NCBI GenBank assembly: GCA_036273915.1
Contig: DASUGR010000041.1
Span: 1 to 27,000, forward strand
Length of the DNA stretch: 27,000 nucleotides
Reading direction: 5' to 3'
Source: PLA2 sp036273915
GTDB lineage: Bacteria; Planctomycetota; PLA2
Positions within the stretch are counted from its first letter, which is position 1. Each line of letters starts with the position of its first letter. Below, piece by piece: positions 7,988 to 15,406 of the stretch. A model generated the notes under the pieces. That model ran no database searches and was not told the origin of the DNA. It saw only the letters and a program-made list of their open reading frames with translations. The translations under genes and the position numbers were made by a program.

Positions 7988-9160
7988 TCATCGCGCCTCC
8001 TCGGGCGGGCGCACGGAGCGGAACGCGAAGTAGAGCAGCACGTCGTACGAGATCTTCAGGAACGCGCCCACGAGCAGCGCGACGCCCGGCGCGAGAAGGC
8101 CCGCGACCACGGGGCCCGCCGCCCACCCCCCCATCCGCACGATGTTCGTGATGCCCGACGCCGCGACGCGCTCCCCCGGCGCGACCACCGCCATCACGTA
8201 GCTCTGGCGCGTCGGCACGTCCATCTCCACGAGCCCCTCGCGCAGCAGGAAGAGCACCGCGGCGACCTCGAAGCTCGGCGCGTACGCGACCGTCACGAGC
8301 AGGAGGCCCGCCGGGATGTGCGTGAACACCATCGTGTTCACGAGGCCGATGCGCCGCGCGAGCCAGGCCGCCCCCAGGTGCGACACCGCGTTGAACACGC
8401 GCGCGCCGGCGAAGAGGAGCGCGATCGTGCCGACGTCGGCGCCGAAGCGGGCGTGGAAGAACCACGACAGGTAGGCGGAGGTCACGAACCCGCCGCCGAT
8501 CGCGTCGATCGCGAAGAGCGCGCTGATTCCCGTGACGATCCGGCGGCTGCCGGGGGAAAGCGAGGGGGGTCGGGGGGCCGGGTCGTGCGCGAGGCGGAGG
8601 TAGAGGAGCGCGGTCGCGAGCAGCAGCAGCGCGTAGAGGAGGAGGCCCGCGCGGTAGCCCTGCACCTGCGGGATCTCGAAGGTCCGGTCGAGCAGCGCCG
8701 GGAAGCCTGCGAGGAGCGCGCCGAGGCCGTGGCCGGCGTCCTGGCAGACGTTGTAGACCGCGAACGTGCGCGTGCGCTCCGTTTCGGGGGCCGTGGCCGG
8801 CAGGATCGCCTGTTCGACGATCAGGGCGGCGCCCCGGTCGCGGCCCATGGCGTTGAGCATGCCGAGAAACGCCGCCGCGAGAAGCCAGAAGGGGCCCGAG
8901 CCGAACGCGGCCCCCGAGGCCCCCACCGCTCCGAGGAGGGCAACCTCCGTGAGCAGCCGCCGGCGCCCGCGCGCATCCGCGAGGAGCGTCGCGAGAAGCG
9001 CGGCGACGGCCGCGCCAGCAAGCCCCGCGCTCAGGACCGTGCCCGCCTGCGACGGGGAGAGCCCGGCCGCCGGGAGGTAGACGCCCAGCTGCACCCCCAC
9101 CATCTGCGTCGCGACGGCGCGCAGGAAGCACGTGGTGTAGAGGACGCGACGCTCGCGCAC
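7988..9160 (-). CDS. MFS transporter
   Basis: A 390-aa polytopic protein on the minus strand. The GTG start at 9160 is chosen because GAGGA (9168-9172) sits 7 nt upstream and because the longer open frame adds only non-hydrophobic sequence. About 12 hydrophobic segments are visible. After TM2 there is a loop of the MFS A-motif type (ADARGRRRLL), and a long central loop near residues 180-200 divides two six-helix halves. This is consistent with the major facilitator superfamily, proton- or gradient-driven uptake or export. The substrate is not identifiable; the short N-terminus and the A-motif variant would suit a drug/metabolite efflux family. It is divergent from the riboswitch-controlled KimA gene and convergent with the porin gene. 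Confidence 0.85.
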   Translation of the reverse strand: MRERRVLYTTCFLRAVATQMVGVQLGVYLPAAGLSPSQAGTVLSAGLAGAAVAALLATLLADARGRRRLLTEVALLGAVGASGAAFGSGPFWLLAAAFLGMLNAMGRDRGAALIVEQAILPATAPETERTRTFAVYNVCQDAGHGLGALLAGFPALLDRTFEIPQVQGYRAGLLLYALLLLATALLYLRLAHDPAPRPPSLSPGSRRIVTGISALFAIDAIGGGFVTSAYLSWFFHARFGADVGTIALLFAGARVFNAVSHLGAAWLARRIGLVNTMVFTHIPAGLLLVTVAYAPSFEVAAVLFLLREGLVEMDVPTRQSYVMAVVAPGERVAASGITNIVRMGGWAAGPVVAGLLAPGVALLVGAFLKISYDVLLYFAFRSVRPPEEAR

Positions 9161-9183
9161 GCGGGCATCCTCGCATGATGGCT

Positions 9184-9211
9184 CCCCTCCCCGGGACCCC
9201 TCCCCTTCCCC
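9184..9211 (-). other. Potential G-quadruplex tract
   Basis: Five C4 tracts on the + strand (9184-9187, 9189-9192, 9197-9200, 9202-9205, 9208-9211) give GGGG runs on the minus strand with loops of 1, 4, 1 and 2 nt. The tract lies in the leader of the MFS gene and 6 bp upstream of the candidate promoter for the riboswitch. Whether it folds is untested, and the high GC background raises the chance of coincidence. Confidence 0.4.
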
Positions 9212-9216
9212 GGCCG

Positions 9217-9244
9217 TTGACTTGTCCGGCCGCGAGCGTAGCCT
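9217..9244 (+). promoter_or_regulatory. Candidate sigma-70-type promoter for the riboswitch transcript
   Basis: TTGACT (9217-9222) is followed after 16 bp by TAGCCT (9239-9244). Transcription would begin near 9251, at the first bases of the riboswitch aptamer. The -35 is good and the -10 is poor; the position in front of the RNA element is the main support. Confidence 0.4.
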
Positions 9245-9372
9245 TCCCCCATCGCCGAGTCCCGCCGGGTGGCGGGAGCGGGGGACCCAAGTCCCGGGGC
9301 GCGTCGCCGAAAGGCGTAGGGCAATCTCTTCCGCCCGAGCCCGACAGCTAACCTCGCAGGCGTGGAGGAGGA
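9242..9372 (+). promoter_or_regulatory. c-di-AMP riboswitch (ydaO/yuaA class)
   Basis: The stretch reproduces the conserved core of this RNA family. A GCCGAGT-type entry (9254-9260) leads to a short hairpin (CCCGCC/GGCGGG, 9261-9276), then GGGGGACCCAAG (9280-9291) and GGGGCG (9296-9301). A second hairpin (GTCGCC/GGCG) precedes CTTCCGCCCGAGCCCGACAG (9328-9347) and CTAACCTCGCAGGCG (9348-9362), followed by a GGAGGAGG stretch. The closing helix P1 pairs CGCC (9253-9256) with GGCG (9359-9362) and can extend with mismatches. The class binds cyclic di-AMP and usually turns expression off. It lies in the leader of a KimA-like potassium transporter, the classic target of this RNA, so sequence and context agree. 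The exact 5' limit depends on the transcription start. Confidence 0.92.
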
Positions 9373-9399
9373 CCTCCGGAGGGAGGCCCTCGGGAGGTC
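9364..9399 (+). promoter_or_regulatory. Expression platform: hairpin sequestering a Shine-Dalgarno site
   Basis: GACCTCC (9371-9377) pairs with GGAGGTC (9393-9399), and inside it GAGGG (9379-9383) pairs with CCCTC (9387-9391). This hairpin hides GGGAGG (9392-9397), which sits 6 nt before ATG 9404. The alternative GGAGG (9364-9368)/CCTCC (9373-9377) hairpin uses the same CCTCC and also takes bases next to the 3' arm of P1. The two structures exclude each other, as expected for an OFF switch that acts on translation. There is no T-run, so intrinsic termination is unlikely. Confidence 0.55.
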
Positions 9400-9403
9400 T
9401 GCG

Positions 9404-9544
9404 ATGGGCGTGTCCATCACGAGGGAGCCCCGGATCCGCGCGCTGCTCGCGCGACGGTACCCGATCGCGCCCGTCCCGGCCCGCGACGGATGGAGGTCGT
9501 TCCCGCGGCCGGTCGCGCGGGACGGCGCGGGCTTCGTGGCATAG
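9404..9544 (+). CDS. Candidate leader ORF (46 aa) upstream of the KimA-like gene
   Basis: The ORF starts at ATG 9404 with GGGAGG at a 6-nt spacing, the best ribosome site in this leader. It ends at TAG 9542-9544, 3 nt before the transporter ATG and in the same frame. Third codon positions are nearly all G or C, like the genes around it, but the peptide is Arg/Pro-rich with no recognisable domain. The transporter's own start has no clear Shine-Dalgarno sequence, so translation may be coupled through this ORF. That would let the riboswitch hairpin control the transporter. A longer reading from GTG 9362 would begin inside the aptamer and is not favoured. Whether the peptide matters is unknown. 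Confidence 0.35.
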   Translation: MGVSITREPRIRALLARRYPIAPVPARDGWRSFPRPVARDGAGFVA

Positions 9545-9547
9545 CCG

Positions 9548-11527
9548 ATGGCGAACGACCAGCCTGATCCCGGCCGCAGACCCTCCCGCATCCGGCGGCT
9601 CCTCTTCGGCGCGCCGCGCGACCTCGGCGACAAGCGGGTGTTCCACCAGATCTCGGTCGTCGCGTTCCTCGCGTGGGTGGGCCTCGGCGCGGACGGGCTC
9701 TCGTCATCGGCGTACGGGCCGGAGGAGGCGTTCCGGACGCTGGGCGACCACACGTACCTCGCCGTGCCGCTGGCGGCGCTCATGGCCGCGACGGTCTTCA
9801 TCATCTCCGCCTGCTACGCGCGGATCATCGAACGGTTTCCGCACGGCGGCGGGGGGTACGTCGTGGCGTCGGCGCTGCTCGGCGAGAAGGCCGGCGTCCT
9901 CTCGGGCGCCGCGCTCCTCGTCGACTACGTGCTGACCATCACGATCTCCATCGCCGCCGCGGGGGACGCGTTGTTCAGCCTGCTCCCGCCCGATGCCGCA
10001 TCCTGGAAGCTCACGGTCGAGGTCCTTCTCATCCTCTTCCTCACGACCATCAACATCCGCGGCGTGAAGGAGTCCATCCTCACGCTGTTGCCCGTGTTCC
10101 TCCTCTTTCTCCTCACGCACGCGGTCCTCGTCGCCGGCGGCATCTTCTCGCACGGAGACGCCCTCCCGGTCGTGCTCCGGGACCTGCACGCGGACGCGCG
10201 CGAGGGCCAGGCCACCCTCGGCATCGGCGGGCTCCTCCTCCTCTTCCTGCACGCGTACTCCCTCGGCGGCGGCACGTACACCGGCATCGAGGCGGTCTCG
10301 AACGGCGTGCCGATCATGCGGGAGCCGCGCGTGCTCACCGCGAAGCGCACCATGCGCTACATGGCGATCTCCCTCGCGGCCACCGCCGCGGGCCTCACGG
10401 TCTGCTATCTCCTCTGCGACATCCGGCCCTCGCCGGGGAAGACCTTCAACGCGGTTCTCGCGGAGGACGTCGCCGGGCGGCTGTCGCTCGGGCACCTGTT
10501 CGTGATCCTCGCCCTCTTCTCCGAGGGAACGCTCCTCGTCGTCGCCGCGCAGGCCGGCTTCCTCGACGGCCCCCGCATCCTCGCGAACATGGCCAGCGAC
10601 GCATGGGTCCCGCGCCACTTCGCCGCGCTCTCCGAGCGGCTCACGACCCGCAACGGGATCGTGCTCATGGGCATCGCGGCCCTTCTCGCCCTCCTCTACA
10701 CCCGCGGCGACGTGCGGCAGATCGTCGTGATGTACAGCATCAACGTCTTCCTCACGTTCTCGCTCTCGATGCTCGGCATGACGCGGGCGCTCCTCGCCGA
10801 CCGCCGCGCGGGCCGTCCGTGGCGGCGGCCGTTCTCCCTCTTCGCGTTGGGCTTCGGCTTCTGCGGGACGATCCTCCTGGTCACCCTTTTCGAGAAGTTC
10901 CTCGAGGGCGGGTGGGTCACCCTGCTCGCGACCGCGGCCGTCCTGGCCGTCTGCTTCCTCGTCCGGAGGCACTACCGCGCCGTGAACCACCGGATGCAGG
11001 AGCTCTACCGGAGCCTCTCGCAAATCCCCCGCGTCCGGGAGGGCTCCCCCGGCCCCGTGGACAGGAAGCAGCACGTGGCCGCAGTCCTCGTCGGCGGCTA
11101 CACCGGCCTCGGCATCCACACGACGCTCGCGGCGTTTCGCGCGTTCCCGGGGCAGTTCAAGGGGGTCGTCTTCGTGGGCGTCGGTGTGCTCGAGTCGGGC
11201 GCGTTCAAGGAGGACGCAGCGGTCGATGCGCTCCGGGAGCAGACCGAGGCGGAGCTGCGGAAGTACGTGGAACTGATGCACGGCCAGGGCATCCCCGCCG
11301 AGCACCGGATGGCCGTCGGCACCGACGTCGTCTCGCTCCTCGAGACGCTCTGCCTCATCGTCTCGAAGGAGTTCGGGAAGGTCACCTTCTTCGCGGGCCA
11401 GCTCATCTTCCGCAACGAGCGCTGGTACCACAGGCTGCTGCACAACGACACCGCGTTTGCCGTCCAGCGGCGGCTCCAGCTCGAGGGGCAGACCATGGTG
11501 GTCCTGCCGGCGCGCGTCGGAGCCTGA
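9548..11527 (+). CDS. kimA: KimA-like potassium importer (APC superfamily)
   Basis: A 659-aa protein with about 12 membrane helices (residues about 35-480) and a soluble C-terminal domain of about 170 residues, the layout of Bacillus KimA (YdaO), a high-affinity K+/H+ symporter. Residues recalled from the KimA structure as K+ ligands have counterparts: Asp49 and Tyr56 in GADGLSSSAYG (D-x6-Y), Asp127/Tyr128/Thr131 in LLVDYVLT, and the TYTGIEAVSNG segment at 244-254. The soluble domain (starting near VAAVLVGGYTG) would be the dimerising UspA-like part. A c-di-AMP riboswitch lies upstream, so expression should fall when c-di-AMP is high (enough K+). The start is ATG 9548; the Shine-Dalgarno is weak and translation may be coupled to the leader ORF. 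An amino-acid permease is the main alternative, less likely given the riboswitch. Confidence 0.87.
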   Translation: MANDQPDPGRRPSRIRRLLFGAPRDLGDKRVFHQISVVAFLAWVGLGADGLSSSAYGPEEAFRTLGDHTYLAVPLAALMAATVFIISACYARIIERFPHGGGGYVVASALLGEKAGVLSGAALLVDYVLTITISIAAAGDALFSLLPPDAASWKLTVEVLLILFLTTINIRGVKESILTLLPVFLLFLLTHAVLVAGGIFSHGDALPVVLRDLHADAREGQATLGIGGLLLLFLHAYSLGGGTYTGIEAVSNGVPIMREPRVLTAKRTMRYMAISLAATAAGLTVCYLLCDIRPSPGKTFNAVLAEDVAGRLSLGHLFVILALFSEGTLLVVAAQAGFLDGPRILANMASDAWVPRHFAALSERLTTRNGIVLMGIAALLALLYTRGDVRQIVVMYSINVFLTFSLSMLGMTRALLADRRAGRPWRRPFSLFALGFGFCGTILLVTLFEKFLEGGWVTLLATAAVLAVCFLVRRHYRAVNHRMQELYRSLSQIPRVREGSPGPVDRKQHVAAVLVGGYTGLGIHTTLAAFRAFPGQFKGVVFVGVGVLESGAFKEDAAVDALREQTEAELRKYVELMHGQGIPAEHRMAVGTDVVSLLETLCLIVSKEFGKVTFFAGQLIFRNERWYHRLLHNDTAFAVQRRLQLEGQTMVVLPARVGA

Positions 11528-11589
11528 CACGGGAAAGCCCTTCGCATGGCCTTCCGCGCGCGGTCGGGGCGGCCCGCGGCGCCTGCCGC

Positions 11590-11616
11590 TTGACGCCCCC
11601 TCCCGTGTCGGATACA
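11590..11616 (+). promoter_or_regulatory. Weak candidate promoter before the NhaD/CitMHS-like gene
   Basis: TTGACG (11590-11595) and GATACA (11611-11616) are separated by 15 bp, a short spacing. Initiation would fall a few bases before ATG 11628. No Shine-Dalgarno precedes that ATG, so a leaderless transcript would fit. The alternative is read-through from the kimA-like gene 100 bp upstream. Confidence 0.22.
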
Positions 11617-11627
11617 CCCGCCCCCTC

Positions 11628-13067
11628 ATGCCCCGGCTCCGTCGACTCGGCCCCCTCGCCTGCCTCCTCCTCCTTGCGCCGCTCGCCCATGCGTCCGAGG
11701 GCGGCGGAGGCGAGTCGCTGGGCAAGATCCTCCCCCTCTGGACGGTCCTCCCGTTCGTCGCGCTGCTCCTCTGCATCGCGCTGCTGCCGCTCTTCGCCGG
11801 CCACTGGTGGGAGAAGAACAGGAACCGCGCGATCGTATCGTTCGGGTTCGCGATCCCCGTGGTCGTCTACAAGCTCGCCGTGCACGGCAGCGCGGGCGGC
11901 CAGGAGCTCATGCACAAGGTGCACGAGTACGTCTCGTTCGTGACGCTCCTCGCCTCGCTCTTCGTGATCACCGGCGGCATCTACATCCGGGGCTCGCTCA
12001 AGGCGACCCCGCGGCTCAACACCGGGATCATGGCGATCGGCGCCGTCCTCGCCAACGTCATCGGGACGACCGGCGCCTCGGTGCTCCTCATCCGCCCGCT
12101 GCTCCGCGCCAACGCGGGCCGACCGCGCCGCGCCCACGTGATCATCTTCTTCATCTTCACGGTCGCGAACTGCGGCGGGCTCCTGACGCCGCTCGGCGAC
12201 CCGCCGCTCTTCCTCGGCTACCTGAAGGGCGTGCCCTTCGAGTGGACGGCGCGGCTCTGGAAGGAGTGGGCGACCGTCAACGCGATCGTGCTCCTCGTCT
12301 TCTACGTCTGGGACCGCTTCCTCGCGGGGCGGGAGGACGTGGGCGCGATGCCCGAGACGCCGCCGTCCCCGGAACCCCTGGGCATCGACGGCGGGAAGAA
12401 CTTCCTCTTCCTCCTCGGCATCGTCGGCGCCATCTACGCGGCGGGCGCGGGCCTCCTCAACGGCGGCCAGCCGTGGCCGTTCGGCGTGCAGGAGCTGCTG
12501 ATGGGCGCGATCGCGGCGGGCGCGTGGTTCACGACGCCGCGCACCAACCGCGAGCGCAACCGGTTCACGTTCGGGCCCATCCTCGAGGTGGCGATCCTCT
12601 TCGCGGGCATCTTCATCACGATGGCGCCGGCGCTGCTCGTGCTCAACGCGTGGGGCCAGGGGCAGCGCGAGGTGCTCGGCATGGCGTTCGGCATGCGGAG
12701 CCCCGCGGCGTTCTTCTGGGGCACCGGCGCGCTCTCGAGCTTCCTCGACAACGCGCCCACGTACCTCACGTTCGCGAGCACGGCGTGCGGGATCGAGCAC
12801 ATCCCGGGCGAGGGGCGCTACCTCGACGTGCTGCTCGACACGGCTCACGGCCACGTGCTGGGGCCGCGGCTGCTCGAGGCGATCTCGTGCGGTGCGGTGT
12901 TCATGGGCGCGAACACGTACATCGGGAACGGCCCGAACTTCATGGTGAAGGCGATCGCGGAGGAGAACGGCGTCGAGATGCCGGGGTTCTTCGGCTACAT
13001 GGTGTACTCCGGCATGATCCTGCTGCCCGCGTTCGGGATCGTCACGCTGATCTTCTTCGCGCACTGA
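11628..13067 (+). CDS. NhaD/CitMHS-type ion transporter, putative Na+/H+ antiporter
   Basis: A 479-aa protein starting at ATG 11628, which is followed directly by a signal-like segment (CLLLLAPLAHA). About 11-12 membrane segments follow. Two inverted-repeat signature regions of the ion-transporter superfamily are visible: NVIGTTGAS with a following RPLLRAN, and LSSFLDNAPTYLTF with GANTYIGNGPNFMVKA. A GLLTPLGDPPLFLGYL loop lies between them, as in the family often named sodium:proton antiporter or putative citrate transporter (CitMHS_2). It would exchange Na+ for H+ or carry a dicarboxylate across the inner membrane. It lies 100 bp downstream of the KimA-like K+ importer on the same strand, favouring a cation role. 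It converges with the GNAT gene with only 2 bp between the stops and no terminator. Confidence 0.83.
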   Translation: MPRLRRLGPLACLLLLAPLAHASEGGGGESLGKILPLWTVLPFVALLLCIALLPLFAGHWWEKNRNRAIVSFGFAIPVVVYKLAVHGSAGGQELMHKVHEYVSFVTLLASLFVITGGIYIRGSLKATPRLNTGIMAIGAVLANVIGTTGASVLLIRPLLRANAGRPRRAHVIIFFIFTVANCGGLLTPLGDPPLFLGYLKGVPFEWTARLWKEWATVNAIVLLVFYVWDRFLAGREDVGAMPETPPSPEPLGIDGGKNFLFLLGIVGAIYAAGAGLLNGGQPWPFGVQELLMGAIAAGAWFTTPRTNRERNRFTFGPILEVAILFAGIFITMAPALLVLNAWGQGQREVLGMAFGMRSPAAFFWGTGALSSFLDNAPTYLTFASTACGIEHIPGEGRYLDVLLDTAHGHVLGPRLLEAISCGAVFMGANTYIGNGPNFMVKAIAEENGVEMPGFFGYMVYSGMILLPAFGIVTLIFFAH

Positions 13068-13069
13068 AC

Positions 13070-13558
13070 TCAGAGCCGTTTCGAGAGGATCACGCTCGCG
13101 TAGGTCTTGCCCGGGAACGCGACGCGCCCCGCGAGCGCGTAGCCGCGCGCCTCGTAGTAGCGGATCAGGTGCGCCGCGCCCTCGGCGGTGTCGAGCGCGA
13201 CCGCGGTCGCGCCGAGCGCACGCGCGCGCTCCTCCACGTGGCGGAGGAGCCGGCCGCCGATCCCCTTGCCCTGGAGAAGGGGATCCACCGCGAACTGCGA
13301 CACCTGCGCCATGCCGGGCGCCGCGTACCCCGGCGGGTCGCGCATCGCCGACATGAGCGCGACGACCGCGGTCCCCACGATCCGGCCCTCCTCGACCACG
13401 ACCCAGCACTCGCCGTCCGCCGCGCGCTCGCGCGTCGTCGCGACCGGCTGGTCGACGGCGGTGTAGTTGAAGCCCATCGCGCCGAGCACGGAATAGGCCC
13501 GGTGCAGGAGCCCGGTCAGCTCCTCCAGGGAGTCGCTCTCGGCGAGGGGCCGGATCAT
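13070..13558 (-). CDS. GNAT-family N-acetyltransferase
   Basis: A 162-aa protein, ATG at 13558, the usual size for a stand-alone GNAT. Acetyl-CoA binding motif A is QGKGIGGRLL near residue 110, preceded by the beta-4 strand (AQVSQFAVDP) and followed by a C-terminal YYEARGYALAG segment. It should transfer an acetyl group from acetyl-CoA to an amine; the substrate is unknown. It lies 71 bp downstream of the duplicated secreted-protein gene on the same strand, behind a GC hairpin, so it may be a separate unit or a weakly coupled operon tail. Confidence 0.9.
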   Translation of the reverse strand: MIRPLAESDSLEELTGLLHRAYSVLGAMGFNYTAVDQPVATTRERAADGECWVVVEEGRIVGTAVVALMSAMRDPPGYAAPGMAQVSQFAVDPLLQGKGIGGRLLRHVEERARALGATAVALDTAEGAAHLIRYYEARGYALAGRVAFPGKTYASVILSKRL

Positions 13559-13574
13559 CGCGGAAATGATAGTC

Positions 13575-13606
13575 GGGGGCTCCGGGGGCGCCCCCCGGCC
13601 CCCCCC
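13575..13606 (-). terminator. GC-rich hairpin between the ECF operon and the GNAT gene
   Basis: CCGGGGG (13582-13588) and CCCCCGG (13592-13598) pair around a 3-nt loop, with outer G5 and C6 tracts that could lengthen the stem. It sits 24 bp beyond the stop of the duplicated secreted protein, in the right place for a terminator. It lacks a T-run, so efficiency is unclear. Confidence 0.4.
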
Positions 13607-13629
13607 GAATGCCAGCGCGAGCGTGACGG

Positions 13630-15399
13630 CTACTGCGGCACCACCGTGATGACCGCGACGAGCCTCGCGTCGGCGCCGGCCCCGAAGGGGTTCGTCCCGA
13701 GCTCCACCGTGCGCGGCCGGTCGGGCACGAGATCGACCCGGATCGGCGTGATGCGTCTCGAGACGGCGACCGTCTGGATCGCCGGCACGCCGCCCGCCCT
13801 GGCAGCGCTCGTCTGGATCCCTCCCGGAGCCGCCGACACGACGAGATCGAGATCCAGCCGGTAGCCCCCGTCCAGGTTCTGGCTCAGCAGGGCGTTCGCG
13901 AACGCGCCCGCCGTCACCACGACGTGGTTCGGGTCGGCGATCCGCGCCTCCTGTGCGACCTCCACGTCGTAGTCCCCCACGGTGTCCATGCGGAGATAGG
14001 CGGCCATCGCGGCCTTCCGGTCGAGCGTCAGCGGCGCTGCCAGGAGCCCGGCGGTGCGGCTCTCGTTGCCCACCACCGCGATGCGGATCTCGAGCTGCGC
14101 GGGCCGGATCAGCTCGCGCTCGAGCGCCGCGATGCGATCGTTGGCGTTCCGCAGGCCGGCAGCGGGGCCCCGGAGGAGCAGGGAGCCCCCGAAGAGCGAC
14201 CCCTCGGCGACGAGGAACTCCCCGTCCAGGTCGGCACGGAAGTCGATCCGCCGCGGAAGCTCGTCGAGCCCGAAGCGGCAGAGCCCCTCCTCCGACGGGA
14301 GCAGCATCAGCTCCCCCGTCTGGCTGTCCCACGCGAGGGAGCGGGGCGCGTCGCCGGCCACGAGCGCTCCGACCGGGGTGACCGCGAACGTGTCGCCGGT
14401 GACCGCGCGCGGCGCACGGTTCACGGTGAGCGCGAGGAGGTCCCAACGGACCTCGGTTCCCGTCTCGACGCCCAGCACGACGACGGCCGGCTTCCCCGGC
14501 ACGACCACCATCTCCGTCGACACCGCGCCGCCCCGGAAATCGCACTGCTCGACCTCGCCGAAGTCCGTGTTCCGGAGGCGGAGGACGTCCTGGACCTCGC
14601 GCGAGCCCATCTCGAAGCGGCGGATGTCGGAGCGGTCCCCCATCGAGGACACGACGCGCAGGAGGCACCGCCCGTCGCGGAGCACGAACGGGCGGATCGC
14701 GGCCTTGAGACCGTCGGCGATCGTCGAGGGGACCGGGTCCGGGACCGACGCTCCCTGCGCGATCTCCACGTCGAAGTCGGGCACGTAGCGGAGCTCGCGG
14801 ACGTCCCGGTAGACCGCCCACTGGCCGAGGGCCGTCTCGACCGTCCCCCCCTGGCGGCCGCCGCGCACGTCGAGTCGCTGGAGCGCCGCGAGCTGCTCCG
14901 CCTCGATCCGTCCCGGCGCGAGGAGCATCGCCCGGGTCGCGTCGTCGAGCGACCGGTCGGGGATCGTCAGGTGGCGCACGTCGATCTGGACCGCGGGATC
15001 GCCCGCCATCCGGATCTGGTCGAGGACACGCGCGACCGTCTTCTGGTCGGCCTCCTTCATGCGTGCGAGGACGCGAAGCCCGCCGTCGATCGCCTCGAGC
15101 TCGAAGATCCCCTCGACCTCGCCGACGAAGGCCCGGACGGTCTCGACCACGACGTCGCCCGGCGCCCACGACTCCTCCTCGAGCGAGTCGCCCACGCGGC
15201 CCGCTTCGTTCGCATGCGAGCTGCCGAGCAGCGAGAAGGGCCGGGTGACGGGCCCGGGGGACTCCCCGTGGTAGTAGCCGTGCGCACGCGTGGCGAGCGC
15301 CGCGAGGTCGTACACGCGCGTCACGGGCTCCTGCGCCTCCTGCGCACAGAGGACCGATGCGAGCGCGAAGAGGGCGGTCGTGATCCGGTTCGTCATCAT
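13630..15399 (-). CDS. Secreted protein with an internal tandem duplication, unknown function
   Basis: A 589-aa protein with a Sec-type signal (TTALFALASVLCAQ); GGAGGAG lies right before two adjacent ATG codons (15399 and 15396), and either may be used. I recognise no named domain. Two copies of one module are visible, about residues 137-325 and 436-589. The shared pattern is a beta strand (VQIDVRHLTIP / LEIRIAVVGNE), a helix (MLLAPGRIEAEQLAALQRLD / GLLAAPLTLDRKAAMAAYLRMD), DFDVEIAQGASVPDP / DYDVEVAQEARIADP, and a late strand before VVPGKPAVVVLG / LVPDRPRTVELG. Each copy is preceded by a helix of the VLDQIR / IAALERELIRPA type. It lies 7 nt after the HEAT/anti-sigma gene in the sigma-factor operon, so it is probably an envelope protein in that stress circuit. 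A remote likeness to secretin N-domains is possible but unproven. Confidence 0.85.
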   Translation of the reverse strand: MMTNRITTALFALASVLCAQEAQEPVTRVYDLAALATRAHGYYHGESPGPVTRPFSLLGSSHANEAGRVGDSLEEESWAPGDVVVETVRAFVGEVEGIFELEAIDGGLRVLARMKEADQKTVARVLDQIRMAGDPAVQIDVRHLTIPDRSLDDATRAMLLAPGRIEAEQLAALQRLDVRGGRQGGTVETALGQWAVYRDVRELRYVPDFDVEIAQGASVPDPVPSTIADGLKAAIRPFVLRDGRCLLRVVSSMGDRSDIRRFEMGSREVQDVLRLRNTDFGEVEQCDFRGGAVSTEMVVVPGKPAVVVLGVETGTEVRWDLLALTVNRAPRAVTGDTFAVTPVGALVAGDAPRSLAWDSQTGELMLLPSEEGLCRFGLDELPRRIDFRADLDGEFLVAEGSLFGGSLLLRGPAAGLRNANDRIAALERELIRPAQLEIRIAVVGNESRTAGLLAAPLTLDRKAAMAAYLRMDTVGDYDVEVAQEARIADPNHVVVTAGAFANALLSQNLDGGYRLDLDLVVSAAPGGIQTSAARAGGVPAIQTVAVSRRITPIRVDLVPDRPRTVELGTNPFGAGADARLVAVITVVPQ

Positions 15400-15406
15400 C
15401 TCCTCC

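Noticed and set aside
9362..9403. Longer start (GTG 9362) for the leader ORF
   Set aside because: It begins inside the closing helix of the aptamer, where the ribosome would conflict with the fold; ATG 9404 has an ideal ribosome site.
9031..9804. Minus-strand open frame across the riboswitch
   Set aside because: It overlaps the RNA element and two gene starts, and its protein is Arg/Ser/Pro-rich shadow sequence.
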